From positions 18,168,416-18,232,415 of the forward strand of contig CM063249.1 of NCBI GenBank assembly GCA_032158295.1: a stretch of DNA of 64,000 bases, read 5' to 3'. Below, in pieces: positions 23,046 through 36,900 of the stretch (its first letter is position 1; each line of letters begins with the position of its first letter). Under the pieces are notes generated by a model. It was not told the DNA's origin. It made no database searches and saw only the letters and a program-made list of their open reading frames with translations. The translations under genes were made by a program, and so were the position numbers. Source of the DNA: Pycnopodia helianthoides (Eukaryota; Echinodermata; Asteroidea; Forcipulatida; Asteriidae).

Positions 23046-24427
23046 TGGAAGGGTAGCAGGTTTATAAACTCGGGTCCATCGACTTGGGCTAACCATTCAG
23101 TCATCATGAACTCGAAGGCTTTGGGTGCATAGGCCAGTATTTAAAACCACAGCTTGGACTTCGGCCCAGGCTTGAGCATCGCCTACACATTAGAAGTACC
23201 ATACCGAAAGTGTAACATTTTCAAAATGATTGACTGCGCGCAAGCCAGAGGCTAACGTAGTAGATCTCCTTGCATTGTTCGCCATCGCTGAGGTCTGACA
23301 ATGGAAACGTTCGTGTGTGTACATGCCGCGCAGAACTCTCGGCCAATGATAGGTCTTCATTGACCTCGGTGAGGGCCGGTTTGGGTCTTGTGACATCACG
23401 TGCAAGGCATCTACAGTTTTACGTATTCAAACAGCAGTCCGATTTGATAGCAAGCTGTACAATAATACAATGGTGACATTTTTTATTGCTAAACAGTTAA
23501 CAAAATTGATCTATTTAAAATAGCATTAACAATGCACTGTTATGTTTTGGTTTAAATTTTTGACTTAACAACCAATTTATCAAGGTTTTTTAAGGTCAAA
23601 ATGAGTTCCTCGGACAGTTTTCCAATCATAAAATATAGGTCAATCATATCTGTATCTGATATTATGTTATTATATTTCTGCCAGCCATATCAGCAACTGG
23701 TGTAATTTAGAGATCTGTTGTATTGAGTGTCATAAAATAATTATTTGAAAACGGTCAAACTAACTTCACAGCTGGCATAACTTTTAGTTCATTCGTATAA
23801 TTTGTTTGCACTTTGTTTCAAAAGATAAACTTTTGCTGAATTAATTTTAGGAAAAACACTGGTGGTGGATACTGTAGGTTAAGATCTAATTTAATTATTG
23901 TTATTACTTTTATTAATATTATTATTATTATTATTCTTTCATTTTATTTTTAATTTCTGTGGTTTTTAAACAAATGTTTTATGAGATATGAATTTTGCAG
24001 ATTTTATTTGTATAATTGCTGGCAGGAAACACAAACAAATGATCCAAATTGAAAAAAATATTATAAAATCAAATAAATAACTTAAAAAGTCTACTTGGAA
24101 ACTCTTGTTGTATTTTTTTTGTAATTATTCAGAAGGACTTCTATTCTTAAAGCACACGGCCAACATTTGTAATTGTCAGAGACCAGTGTCCACACTTTGT
24201 GTGACCCAACATTTAAATTAAACAAAAATCCTGTGACTATGTAAGCGCAATCAGTCATCTGAGTCCTGTGAAAATGGTGAAAACACAACCACTGATTTCA
24301 AACAGCAGGTTTTAAACTCGCAAGATCAAAACTTTGTTATTAATTTCTCAAAAACTACAGCATTTCAGGCAGGTTAATTTCTAGAGAGGTTTTCCCATCA
24401 TGATACTGATCATTTTGTGAGTTTGAA
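23046..24427. other. Intergenic, no recognised gene
   Basis: AT-rich sequence with an (ATT)n run at 23912-23935 and a diverged piece of a MITE-like repeat near 24150-24420 (GTGTCCACACTTTGTGTGA resembles 820-835). Confidence 0.4.
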
Positions 24428-25365
24428 ATTTTGGTCCAAAATCAACAAAATCCACCATGCCGGCATGGTCAAATTTTCAATATTTGGGCAAAAAAAACTC
24501 CTGTGATTTTATGGTTTCAATTGATGCAGTACAGACTGCTGACGACATTTTATTGGTGCACTCGGTTAATGAGCCTTATATTGAGATATACTGAGAAATT
24601 TTGTGAGTTTAGAAATCCACCATGCCGGCATGGTCAAATTTTCAATATTCTGGCAAAAAAACTTCTGTGATTTTATGGTTTCAATTGATGCAGTACAGAC
24701 TGCTGATGGCATTTAATTGGTGCAGACTCAGTTAATGAGCCTTAGTTTGAGATATATTGATAATTTTGCGAGTTTATAATTTGGGTCCAAAAACAACAAA
24801 ATGCACCATGCCGGCATGGTCAAATTTTTAATATTTGGGCAAAAAACTTCTGTGATTTTATGGTTTCAATTGATGCAGTACAGACTGCTGATGACATTTA
24901 TTTGTGCAGACTCAGTTAATGAGCCTTAGTTTGAGATATACTGATAATTTTGCGAGTTTATAATTTGGGTCCAAAAAACAACAAAATCCACCATGCCGGC
25001 ATGGTCAAATTTTTAATGTTTGGGCAAAAGAAACTTCTTTGATTTTATGGTTTCAATTGATGCAGTACAGACTGCTGATGACATTTATTTGTGCAGACTC
25101 AGTTAATGAGCCTTAGTTTGAGATATATTGATAATTTTGCGAGTTTATAATTTGGGTCCAAAAAACAACAAAATCCACCATGCCGGCATGGTCAAATTTT
25201 CAATATTTGGGCAAAAAAACTTCTGTGATTTTATGGTTTCATTTGATGCAGTACGGACTGCTGATGGCATTTAATTGGTGCAGACTCAGTTAATGAGCCT
25301 TAGTTTGAGACATACTGATAATTTTGTGAGTTTATAATTTGGGTCCAAAAACAACAAAATCCTCC
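24428..25365 (+). repeat. 165-187-bp tandem repeat, five copies, with 14-bp palindrome
   Basis: Each unit contains the perfect palindrome CCATGCCGGCATGG (starts at 24455, 24620, 24806, 24991, 25178), TTGATGCAGTACAGACTGCT and GTTAATGAGCCTTA. Spacing is 165, 186, 185 and 187 bases. Confidence 0.9.
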
Positions 25366-25669
25366 AGACGAAATAATTTTGCAGGATGCCTCCTACCATT
25401 ACCATTTTTATAACAAGTAAACTTTTGAACAGAAATTACACCCCCTTTTTTTCAGGGCCACTACCGAAGTGGGACCCTACCTTTGAAGTTGTTACAAATT
25501 TGTGACTGTTTCTGCCCTAGTGAAATACTTATTTGAAGAAGAAAAAACTCCTTGCAAAAAAAGGGGAAAAAAGGAAAAACACAACCTCAGGCTTTTCAAC
25601 AAACAAAGAAAAATCTCAGATTGACACAGAGTGTAAAGTGAACAGTTCCGTTTTTAATTTAGTTCTCTG

Positions 25670-25872
25670 ATAACTTGAGCCAAATTTCATAGAGCTTCTT
25701 AAGGAGATGATAGTGCTGAACAATTTCCTGCTGAGCAAAAACAAGTAGGATACCAGTCACAAATGGTGCATGCCACATGGTATTTTGGCTGGTTATCGTA
25801 TGCTGCTAAGCATAACTGTTTTGTGCTTACATATACCTTTTGTGCTTAACAAGCTCTATGAAACTGGGCCCA
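25670..25872. repeat. Fold-back repeat, GGGCCCA family
   Basis: Contains AGTCACAAATGGTGCATGCC, GCTTAACAAGCTCTATGAAA and CTGGGCCCA; relative of 22838-23045. Confidence 0.65.
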
Positions 25873-26214
25873 GGTTTGAATTGCTTCAAACACAAACTTA
25901 GGATATTTTAAAACTTAATGATAAAATAGAGATAAATCACAGGAGTTATTATTTTACTTTATATAATTATCAAAATCTCTATAAATATCACCACAATCAT
26001 CTTTCCTTTCATGAGATTCAGTAATTTAGTAAAAATTTGGAATCATACAGTTTTTCTTCATAAATGATGATTTTTATTTTGTTTTAAACAAAATAATCAG
26101 TTCTGTATTTTTGAGAATGATTGGCAATGAATTACGATCATAGGGTACAAATCTGGAGTATTAACCCAACCTCCCTTAAATACTTTACTAGGAGCCTTCC
26201 TCACTCAAACAAAA

Positions 26215-26712
26215 TCCAACACCATAACTGTCGGACTCTGGTTATGGTGGTATGCCTGATCCTATGCAAAGTATTATTAGTTTACTGGTGCAGTCCTCAG
26301 TCCAACACCATTCAGTAACTCAACACCCAAACTGTCGGACTCTGATTATGGTTGTATGCTTGATCCCATTACTAGTGCAGTCCTCAGTCCAACACCATTC
26401 AGTAACTAAACACCCAAACTGTTGGACTCTGATTAAAGGTGGTATACCTGATCCTATAAAAAGCATAATCAGTTTACTAATGCAGTCCTCAGTCCAACAC
26501 CATTCAGTAACTCAACACCTTAACCGTTGAACTCTGATTATGGTGGTATGCCTGATCCTATGTAAAAGCATAATCCGTTTACCAGTGCAGTCCTCAGTCC
26601 AACACCATTCAGTAACTCAACACCCAAACTGTTGGACTCTGATTATGGTAGTATACTAGATCCCATGTAAAAGCATATTCAGTTTACCGGTGCAGTCCTC
26701 AGTCCGACAGAA
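26215..26712 (+). repeat. About 100-bp tandem repeat, five copies
   Basis: Units contain CAGTCCTCAGTCCAACACCA, TTCAGTAACTCAACACCC and GGACTCTGATTATGGT, with period variants. The open frames over the array repeat SSVQHHSVTQHPN and are artefacts. Confidence 0.85.
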
Positions 26713-27009
26713 TCGAACAAAGTGTGCTGTTTGATTTTGAAGCGTGGTGGTAGTTATGGTTAAGCATAGCCATCGTCATGACAATTTTATAACAAAGAAA
26801 AAAATTATATAAAGACGTGTTATGTCTGCGGGGTTCAAGTTCAAAGACTATTTAAGTAATGACCAAAGTTACCTGACTGCATCAAAAACAAACAATCTTA
26901 CTCGGGCCATTTTTTGAGTTCGATTCCCTGTGTTATTAATAACATTGGTTTCTGGTAATGAAACCAAGGATGCCTCATATGTGAACTTAATCACTGCAGC
27001 TTGCAAGCC

Positions 27010-27515
27010 TGTTTAAAGCACCCTGAACAATCAATGATTTACATGTTAAACTAGCCAGTCAGACTAGTTGGACAGAATTATGACTGGTCCACGGGTGTTC
27101 TAACTGGCATTTGACCAGTGAACTAGTCAGGGGACCAGCTAGCTTGTCATTTCACTGGTCCATGTGTTATGGTTCTCTTTCAACACAGTGGGCCGTGCAG
27201 TTCGAAGCACCATGAACAATCAATGATTTACATGTTAGACTAGCCAGTCGGACTAGTTGGAAAGCCTTATGACTGGTCCACGGGTGTTCTAACTGGCATT
27301 TGACCAGTGAACTAGTCAGGGGGACCAGCTAGCTTGTCATTTCACTGGTCCATGTGTTATGGTTCTCTTTCAACACAGTGGGCCGTGCAGTTCGAAGCAC
27401 CATGAACAATCAATGATTTACATGTTAGACTAGCCAGTCGGACTAGTTGGAAAGCCTTATGACTGGTCCACGGGTGTTCTAACGGGCATTTGACCAGCGG
27501 ACCACTGAGATGGGA
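27010..27515 (+). repeat. About 188-bp tandem repeat, 2.6 copies
   Basis: Units run from CAATCAATGATTTACATGTT through GGTCCACGGGTGTTCTAAC to GTGGGCCGTGCAGTTCGAAG. It lies about 400 bases beyond the stop of the minus-strand gene. Confidence 0.85.
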
Positions 27516-27912
27516 AGACGCTGATTGTTGTTGTAGTTTTTTTCCGGCAAGGAGTGATTGTGCCATATGCCCGCGCATACCACACGTATGTGTGAACATA
27601 TGCTGACATAGAAGTTTATCTATCTCTCAAAACCGCATTGGGTGATATTGAGTGTAAGGGGGGGGTGGGTTCAGTGTATCAAGAACGCATGGTCTCTAAA
27701 TGTTTTAAAAACAATAAAATAACTTTTTTCCTTCCTTCTTTACGAAAAGAATTCCATAGTACTAAATTGGTCAAGAAATTTCTGAAAACACGTATAAAAT
27801 GTGGCGACTTGTAATCTTGCAGAGTACATCCAAAATTTGTTTTATGTTTTGGAGAGTTCGGTAAAAAATAACAAATGAACAAAAAGCATCACGGACGAAT
27901 CTTCGCAGCCAT

Positions 27913-27953
27913 TCACTTCTTGGCCCCAAGAGACTTTCTGCTCACCTTGGTGG
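27913..27953 (-). CDS. PIP-box gene last exon and stop
   Basis: Acceptor CTTTCAG. Encodes TKVSRKSLGAKK and stops at TGA (27913-27915). I see no canonical AATAAA on this strand in the next 300 bases. Confidence 0.68.
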
Positions 27954-30900
27954 CTGAAAGGGAGAAAAAAGAAAGAAAAAAACAAAACCGTTTTGAAATA
28001 AATGATTGAGATCGATTTAAGAGAGACTGATTCATTGGTTTTTGGAAAGTTAATTAATTTCCCTCTTCAAGTTTTCACTACACACATGATAAATTAAACC
28101 TGTGAAAATACTGTCAAATTCGGTACTCACATTTCAGTGAAAACAACAAACAGTTTACGTTTTGCAAATGGTCAAACGACAACAAATTATGATGTACTGC
28201 TGACTTACATATTTTGGTCATCTTAGATGCTGGAAGAGAGGCTCTTCTCTTTACGGCGGCCTTCTTTGCGCCCGCACCATCCGACCTGGAAACATGGGAG
28301 AAAATGACACGGTGATAAGTTACGGTCCGAGGGAGGGGAAAAAAGTGATGGGATATATATAAGCAAGCCACAGCCAGACACACCTTGGTGAATGGTGATC
28401 TGTTATACTCAAACAGCTTCAGGGCGATCGAGGAGTTCATTCTTCCACGAATCCGCCCAGAGGAGGATTATTCATACCTGCTTTCTGGAGCAGTGCTTTC
28501 TATCTTCTGTGCCTTCTTGAGCTTCGAGGCCGATTTCCCCTGAGGCGAGGCCGATTTCTCCTGGGGCGAGGCTGATTTCTCCTGGCATGTCGGGCAGCTG
28601 GATTTAACTGACGTCCTCTTGCTCTGCATCACTGGGGTTTGAGACTTCTTCTGGGGCGAGGCCAATTTCTCCTGGCATGTCGGGCAGCTGGATTTAACTG
28701 ACGTCCTCTTGCTCTGCATCACTGGGGTTTGAGACTTCTTTGCTAAATTCCTCTGAGTTGGGGTGTTGCTACCCTGTCTAGATTCTACGCTTCCCTGATG
28801 ATATCATAATGAACAGATATTCATTTATTTATAACATAGAAAAATGTTCCCAGAAATGACACTCTCCGATGTATCCTTCAATTGAAACGGAAATAGTATT
28901 CACGTCCAAAATCCTCCATCTTTGCTTGAATTTAATGACTTTGGTATCGTATCTGGAGATGACAAACTCTTTGCTTTTATGCCAAGCAATCTTTTAGTAT
29001 CAGAGTCCAGGTGTTAAGATACCCTAGACAATGTTGACAGATTTGGGACAGTGCCTAATCAGAACAGCCAGGTCGTTAGGGTTAACGGACCAGTTTCAAA
29101 TTACCCTATGAATTCTGAAAGGCAGGTCTATGAATTATTCATACTTTCCGGTGTGGCAGGAGATTCTGTCCCCCCATACAGCGAGTTGTGTAGAAACTTT
29201 GTCTGATAGCGCCCTCTTTTGAATCAATTTCATTTGCCCATGTTATTCTACCATATGAGGGGGGGGGCAGAATCCCCTACGACACGATTTGGTTTGTGAT
29301 ATTGGTAACATTTTCCAGCCAGTTGACCAACCATTTGAAACCATTCAACTGCAAGGGTTGTGTATGGTAGCACAACTGTGCGCAGAACTGTTCACATGTC
29401 TATACATGTACTGTGTAGATGTATTCACCACATGAAATCATACTGCTGGCAAAGCTGTATCTTTTATTCAAACTATAACGGATGAAACTGACGTGGGTGG
29501 GAAAGTTAAATTAGAACTCCAAAAAAACTTTCAACTTTCAACTACAAAATATCTTCAAGATTCTTTTTTATAAATCTTAGTTGCCTGCCTTTACCTGGGA
29601 TGACTCTGACACTGGCTGCATATCCACCATCTGCTTCTTGCCACTGCGTTTCTGGCTCAGCGTGTCTGCAGCAAAGACCTCCCCAAGATCCTTGGGTCTC
29701 AGCCTAACCCTCTTGGGTGGGGTTGGCGACTGCGAGGCAGGCACTGACCCTGAATCCGTCTGGCTATCGGAAGAGACGCCAGCCAGCGTGCGGTACGTGT
29801 CGCCAAAAGCCGCCACTCTTTTGAGCTTGGATGGGCTCAACGGTGATACCCCCTGCTGTTTCTCAGCGGACACCCCGGTAGCCTTGTCTGCCGGGGTGGA
29901 GGCTTCTCCAACCGCTTGAACCGCTGCCTCGGAGTGTCACTAGTTGCCGTCTTGCTTTTCACACCACCCGTGATGGTTAGAGCTTTCCGCTTGGACAGGC
30001 TGAGCTTGGACGCAGACGATCTGGTGGTCGGTTGTGCCTTGAGGTCGGAAGGTGAAGTGACACATTCAGCTCTGATACGCCTGATGCCCTCCGAGACAAC
30101 ATCTTCAATGGCGGAAGGATTCATCTTTGATTGGTTCACATCTGCTTTATTTAACACAACTTGAGAGAGAAACAGTGCTGGGTCTACTTCCCCTTCGCTA
30201 GAGGAACTAAACGGTTTGTTGCCACCTTTTTTTTCCTGATTGGATCGCAACTTTTTCTCTCTGGCAGGGCTCCTGAGCCGTTTCTCCTTAGCACTCTGAG
30301 TTACCGCTTTGTCCGGTAAAGTCTTTTCCAAATTGATGTTGTCGCCTTGTAATGCCTTCAACCTTTTCATCCGTCTAGGAGTGACTCTCGTATCTTTTTC
30401 ATCCTGCTCAGAATCACAAGAATCTGGTATCACTTCAACATCCGCCAAGTCCACTTTGTCCACTGGCTTCTCAAAATCCTTCCCTTGTCTTTCAGTGTCA
30501 TGCCTGATGGGGGAGAAGAACCTCAGGAGGCTGGACTGAGCTTGGCCAGCGGTCCCAGCATCCATCGATCTAAGATGCATCTGCTGGTTACTCCTGGGCG
30601 TCTCCTCCGGAGACTGCTCTTGCTTCTTGGTAATGTCCTTGACGCCCCCTTGAGACTTCTTTGGACTCGGAATGCTTGGCTTAGTTGAGAACTCCTTGGA
30701 GGGTGGCTCCGACTTGAGCGCATCACTATCCTCATCCCCGCTGTCCACTTCAACCAAACTACCTTCATCATCATTGTCTCTTTCTACATCTTCAATGTCT
30801 TCCTCATCAGCATCCTCACTCTCATCCTCGCCCTCGTCCACATGTTTCTTGTTATTGTCACCACCAGAAAGACTTCCCCTCCATTTAAAAGTAATCTCTT

Positions 30901-33900
30901 CATCAATGGATTCCTTGGTTGTGTCCAAGTTATCCCTGGCAGTAGTAAAGCTCTCTTTGTCTGAATCTCCCTGCAATTCTGGTACAATGGGGACAACATC
31001 ACTGTCTCCTCCACCCCTTGAACTTTTCCCTTCTGTGTTTCTCCCTTGGCTCTTGTGGCTGCTACCAGAATCCCTCCTCGGGACTTTCCTTGATGATCGA
31101 CTCGGTAGTGTCTTCTTGTCTTTGGTGACCATCATCGAGTTGTACTTCTGCTCTTCAAGACTCACGTCGTCCGATAGCCTTGGATCAAGTCCGGCGCTGG
31201 TGTCCATGTCTATTAGCTCAAGGTCGCTGTCGTCATCTTGGGATTGTGAAGACCCCCGACCTGGTTTCTTCTGTGACAGACTTGCTTTGTGTTGTGCCCC
31301 ATCTCTTGTGTTGTCGACATCCACATCTGAACCGTCAGTATCACCGTCGCTTGACGACTGTTAAACAAAAACAAAACAAAAAGTCAACGCATGCAACAAT
31401 TCTTCACTTTAAAACGATTCTTTACTTTCAGGTTCTTGTTCCTTTTCAAGCACCTTCATTCCCTTGCAACTTATAAATTCAGTTCTTTCCAAGGTGTTTG
31501 ATCTCCAGATCCAAACTCATTCCATTTTTTTTTTCACGGATAAACCAATAATTTTAATTTTTCTAGGTTTTTTAGTAAAACCTCTAATTTCAAGGTAATG
31601 ATTCACAGTGCTATCGTACCTCTTTATCAAAGTCATCGAAGAGTGTATCGAGGTGGCTGTGCAATGCATCCACTGAATCTGCATCCAACTGTAACAAGAA
31701 ATCAGTAAGTGGAACAAAATGTCAGATTTCATGAACAATAATATAAACTAGGCGTGTGTTCTGGTGGTTTCGGTTATAACAAGGTAAAAGTGTCATAGTG
31801 ATGTGAAAAATGTTAAGTAAAGCATGAAAATGGAACCCGATGCTCGACGGCAATTCACCTATCTGCATTCAACAGTTCCCCCCCCCCCCCAATCCCTTCT
31901 CCTACACCTAAAGATCCCATCAACGCGAACAAATTTGTAAGAACAAATAATGCCGAGCTGTTCAATTTCTCCACACAAGAGGGCGCTATACAAGTTGTTT
32001 GTTGTTTCCTGATAAACCAATGAATGAATGACAGGTCCGAAGGTTAATGCTCCTGTGGGGACACACAGCGGCTCTGTGGTGTATTTAATGTACAGTGTGC
32101 TTTACGGGCAATGTACACAGTACTGGCCAATCTTGATATTTTGACCCATTCTCAAAAGCCGAACCCCCCCCCCCAAAAAAAAAAAAACCCAAAACAAACA
32201 AACAAACAAACAAAAAAACACAACATAAAACCAAACCCTAGAATAAATAACTTAAACAACCCAATAAATCATTTGAAATTGATAAATAATAATTTATTTT
32301 GTACAAAAAAAAATACACATTATGACACAGGAAAACATTTTCCTCCATTTTTATTCAACAGCTTGTCAAATTCTGACTTTCAGCAAAAAACGACACAAAG
32401 CCAAAAACACCCCACACCAAAACCGAGTCAAAATAGAGCCCTTTGAGGCAAGGGCTTATTGATGTTAAGCCGCAACTTCCAACACAGCCAGACTTACATC
32501 CACTTGTCTTGCCAAGTCCTCATCTCGGTGCGTATCGGTGAAGAACAGCGCCCCCGCTGGTTCCTCCTTGCTTTCGGGCGGGGCTTCATCTTGGCTGGTC
32601 TCATATGACAGCGACTGACTCTCAGTTTCCACGTCGGACGCAATCTATCATCAAATAAAATCCATTCAAATCAATTTGTTTAGCAGCTTTCGCTATATTG
32701 AGTGGCCGACAGAAAAAGAAAAACGACTTTGTATCTGATTCTGAATTGTCTGCTTTAGGAGGGCAATCCAAATAACTTTTTGATTCAGTTGTCGATTGCC
32801 GAGAATGAAGGAAAGAAGAAAATTGAATGTGAAAACTTTACTGGACTCACATCTAGTAAGGTATCCATGTACTCCCTGGTGACTTGCTTGATGAGATGTT
32901 CCACAACGGGGACCTGTCTATTCTTGACCGGCTCCGGCAGGCTTCTGTAGATGGTGGGGGCGTTACTGAACATCCACTGGAGAAACTCCTCGGATGGCTC
33001 TGCCGTCATAGCAACCTGCCGGTGTCATTGATATGAATAGATGATAGGAGCTTTCCTTAAACAAAGATGGGTTTGTTGGAAGTCAGTGGGTCTTGATTAT
33101 TGCATTAGGAAACCAAGGTTCCAACAAGTAAAGGTCCGGACCTGCACTTCAAATGTTCAACGTTTATTTCAAGATAATGCATCCTTCCATTTCGTATATA
33201 ACAAACAATTAGTGCTTGTGTATTTTTTTTTACTGGAAAAAGTATCTGTAAAATCAGCCGTGTTGGCATACATGGTGATGACCATACAGAAAATATTTTA
33301 CAACAGGTATGGAGAGCACAATGTTTGAATTATGAGACCCATTTATATAGCACCTTGTAAGGGTTTGTAAGTTGATGCAGAGGAATCTGCAGCCAACCAT
33401 GCCAGAAAACACCTTCTCTTAACGGTAAGCGTACTAGGTTCATGGCACAACACATGGGACCTAAAACTTTACGTCTAATCAAGGGGGATGAACTAATTAT
33501 GGTTATTAAGAATCTTACACAAGTGCCAAGACTTGGACCCGAGCCCACACCCTGACAATGCCATAACTTCAGTCCGGTGCACTAGACCGCTCGGCCGCGA
33601 CACTACCGCAGTTGTTGCAGTTAAACGGTGTCGGCACACCAGGTCAAGGTCACTGTATTTTGTAAACGGTCAGCTCTCTTATTTCTTCTGGGTTTCGGGA
33701 GGGGGGTTTTTGTCGATGGTGGCAGAAATTACTTACGCTGACGATGTCATCCAACAGTTCCTTCTCTTGGTTTTTGAGGATCTCATGGCTGAACCGGACG
33801 GCATAGAGGTACTTGATTAACGACTCGTTAGTCATCTCAGATGGAATCTTGCTCAACATGTGTCTGGGCAAAGATCAATTAAACAATTTTTATTCCATTG

Positions 33901-36900
33901 TCAAAAAAGCATTCAACCGCAAATCAGATCTTCTAAAAACTTGTTTTCGACGGGAAGACAAATTGTTTCTACATCAACGTCTGGAATAATATTAAAAAAA
34001 TACAATTGATCTTGTGGTGTGTCTAATTGTATGCAGTTTAGGGTGACCGTGTAAAAAACAAGATTCATTTGAAATGGATTGCATTGCCATACTTGGATTT
34101 TGACACGCATGTGCATAAGCAACCTTCAAGCGCTCAAAGCCCTTCAAGCGTGCACACAGAGCAATCACTTTTGGCTAGCCAATCAGCGTTGTTTTTCAGC
34201 ACTTCCCTTCCAGGGGTTAGTGATGAGAGCTATCGATACGGCGCTGCCCATGGTAGCGAGGCTGCATCTACTTACTTGTAGATGGGAACCATAAACTGGC
34301 AATCCTCGGCCGTTGGTGATGTCACCTGTAACAGGAGATTCAATTGATGCACCGGGGTGTGGCCCAAAAAGAGCAGGATCTTCGATAGGGTGTGTCTTCC
34401 AGCTGCCACGCCTTTATCGTCGCTGTGTCTGTCGATAATAACATTTAAAAAAAAAACTTCAGTTAATGAAAGTATTTCATTCGAATTCAACACTTCCAAT
34501 CTAATAAATAAAGCGGCATCTTTGTAATGTACCTTTCGTGCTACAGCAGAAATGTATACTGGTTCTTGTTATACCTAAATAGTGCCGGACTAATTACCCA
34601 TCCACCCTCAGTTTGGTTACAATGTGTGACCAGGAGAAAACCAAGATGGCTGCCAACTTATTAAAGTTTGTGAATAGGACTAAACCTTGCCCATGGCCTA
34701 TTTTACTATGTAATTATGCACTTTTTTATGTGACCCCAGGGAGAACAGTTCTTTGATAACTGATGGGGCTACCCTGGTTAAACAAGACGAAATAAATAAA
34801 TAAATGAATAATCGGACAACTTCTTGAAGACGATTTGAGAGGATCTAGGAGGGTTAAGTTTCTACAGAGGACTTTGCTCCTTTACCCAGAGTATGGGTAA
34901 TAAATAAAGAGTTTTACAAAACAGTGAAAACTTAATGGCATTGCTTTTCTGCAAGCTATTCCCTTTTCACACTTTTAATAATGTTCTGATACGACATAAA
35001 GATAAAATTCCTCAATTCACATTGCATAAATATTTTTTTACCCCGAGACACCAAGAACATAGAAGAAAAACGAAGTATTTACCTTGATAAGATGATGCTA
35101 AGATCAACGTAGACGGACAACATGGCTGCTGCTAAGTCCTCAAAGTTGCTCAATGATTGAGACTGTTAACACAAATGAGAAAAAAAACACTGTTTTTGTG
35201 CAGTCAAGTAACATAAACACATCAACAAAGTAAGTCCCCCCCTCAACAGTTCGTCATAACACCGTAAGGTAAAACATTTTACCAATACAACTAATTAAGA
35301 AATATTTCTATGACATGTTTCCTAAGTGTTGTTGAAAAATGAAAGATGTCCATGAATTCATAGCTGAATGAGCTCAAATGGAAGACAAAAACTGCCCTTC
35401 TCAAAAGTCACAAAGGTTTAAGAATGGCTTCTTACTAATGGAAAAAACACCTGTGGTTGAGTGCCGTTTAAAATACCCACCAAGTGAACATTACTGTAAT
35501 GTGTAATCAATTCATGATCGTTCAGCCATGCAAATCCTCTTCTTTTCTCTTAGCACAGTGAGTTGTTAGGTGGTCAGTCCCATTCCTTGTCCCAATACAC
35601 CTTGCAGTTAACAAGCATAGGCCTACTGAATTTGTTCGTGTTCTTAAATTAAAAATTTAGCATTATGCCCAGATTGTCTGATCAAGACAGGGCCATTGCC
35701 ATTGGTCTTTTAGAGACTGATACCCCTGTGAAGCAGGTGGCTAGAAGAATGGCTGTTTGTCCGAAAGCCATAAGAAAGCTACGCCAGAAGTTATTTGATA
35801 AACCTTTGTGACTTATGAGAAGGGCAGTTTTTGTCTTTTATTTGAGCCCATTCTGCCATGAATCCATGGACATCTTTCATTTTTTAACAACACTTCGGAA
35901 ACATGTCATAGAATTATTTCTAAATTAGTTGTATTGGTAAAATGTTTTACCTTACAATGTTATGATGAACTGTTGAGGGGGGGACTTACTTTTGTTGATG
36001 TGTTTAGTTGGAAACCAGTACATGCCGGAAATCATGTATATAAGCAAAACTTTTAAGAACCCAAATGAAAGTCGGATAAACCAGTAAAACAAAAAATGTC
36101 CAGGAAGGCTTTCGGCAGACGTGTAAACATGACAGGGCCAAAGGGTACTGAAATTTATGCTCTAACTTTCCCCTTATTTTGGGGACTATTGTGTGATACC
36201 GATCCCAAATCTTTGTCTTTTTGTTGTTGGATGACAAGAAATCGATAGGCTGCCACCATTGTTTGTCATTGTATTTGGCATATGGGAGGCAAGTCTGAGA
36301 CTACATCAAACCATGGCCAGTGTGGCTTATGGCCAAGGGTTCGGCTATTCTTTCTATATTTTCTTAAAAAAGAACAAAAAATCCTGGTGCATGTTATGAG
36401 AATGTTTGTTGTCTTTACCTTGGTTAAGTCATTGTTTCATCGGACAGCAATATTCTAAACCAAAATAATAATAATTATTCCGAAAGTTTCGGAAAACAAA
36501 TCCTGTGTGTAAGGGCGGAAACATTTTGAAGACTACACAAGAAGGAATGTCACATTTTTTATTGATGTAGCTGAATACAATATGATAAGTTTTTTTAAAT
36601 AGAAAAATCTGACATCTGCATAATTGGGACATCAATTTCTCATAGAATTTATAAATTGATTGACAATCGATAACATTTACCATATTTGGAATACATTCGT
36701 GTATTTATCCATTTTCTTGCCGAAGTATTCACTGCCTTGATGCTCTCACTGCAACTGACCCCCACCCCCACCCCCACCCCCAACCCCAACCCCACCCCAG
36801 CTACACAATATTAGGGAATTCAAGAAAATAATTCTTTCTTACCTGTTTGTCTTGGCCTTGGGCGAGGGCTTCATGCTGTGTCTTGACCCACAATAAGAAG

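Noticed and set aside
18516..27900. A further gene between POR and the minus-strand gene
   Set aside because: Short frames only, none with splice signals or recognisable domains; most sequence is repeats.
29581..31476. Plus-strand open frames rich in Ser/Leu over the large minus-strand exon
   Set aside because: Shadows of an acidic, Ser-rich minus-strand coding exon with good splice sites and phase.
32111..32446. Asn/Lys/Pro-rich open frame
   Set aside because: A/C-rich low-complexity intron sequence without splice or family support.
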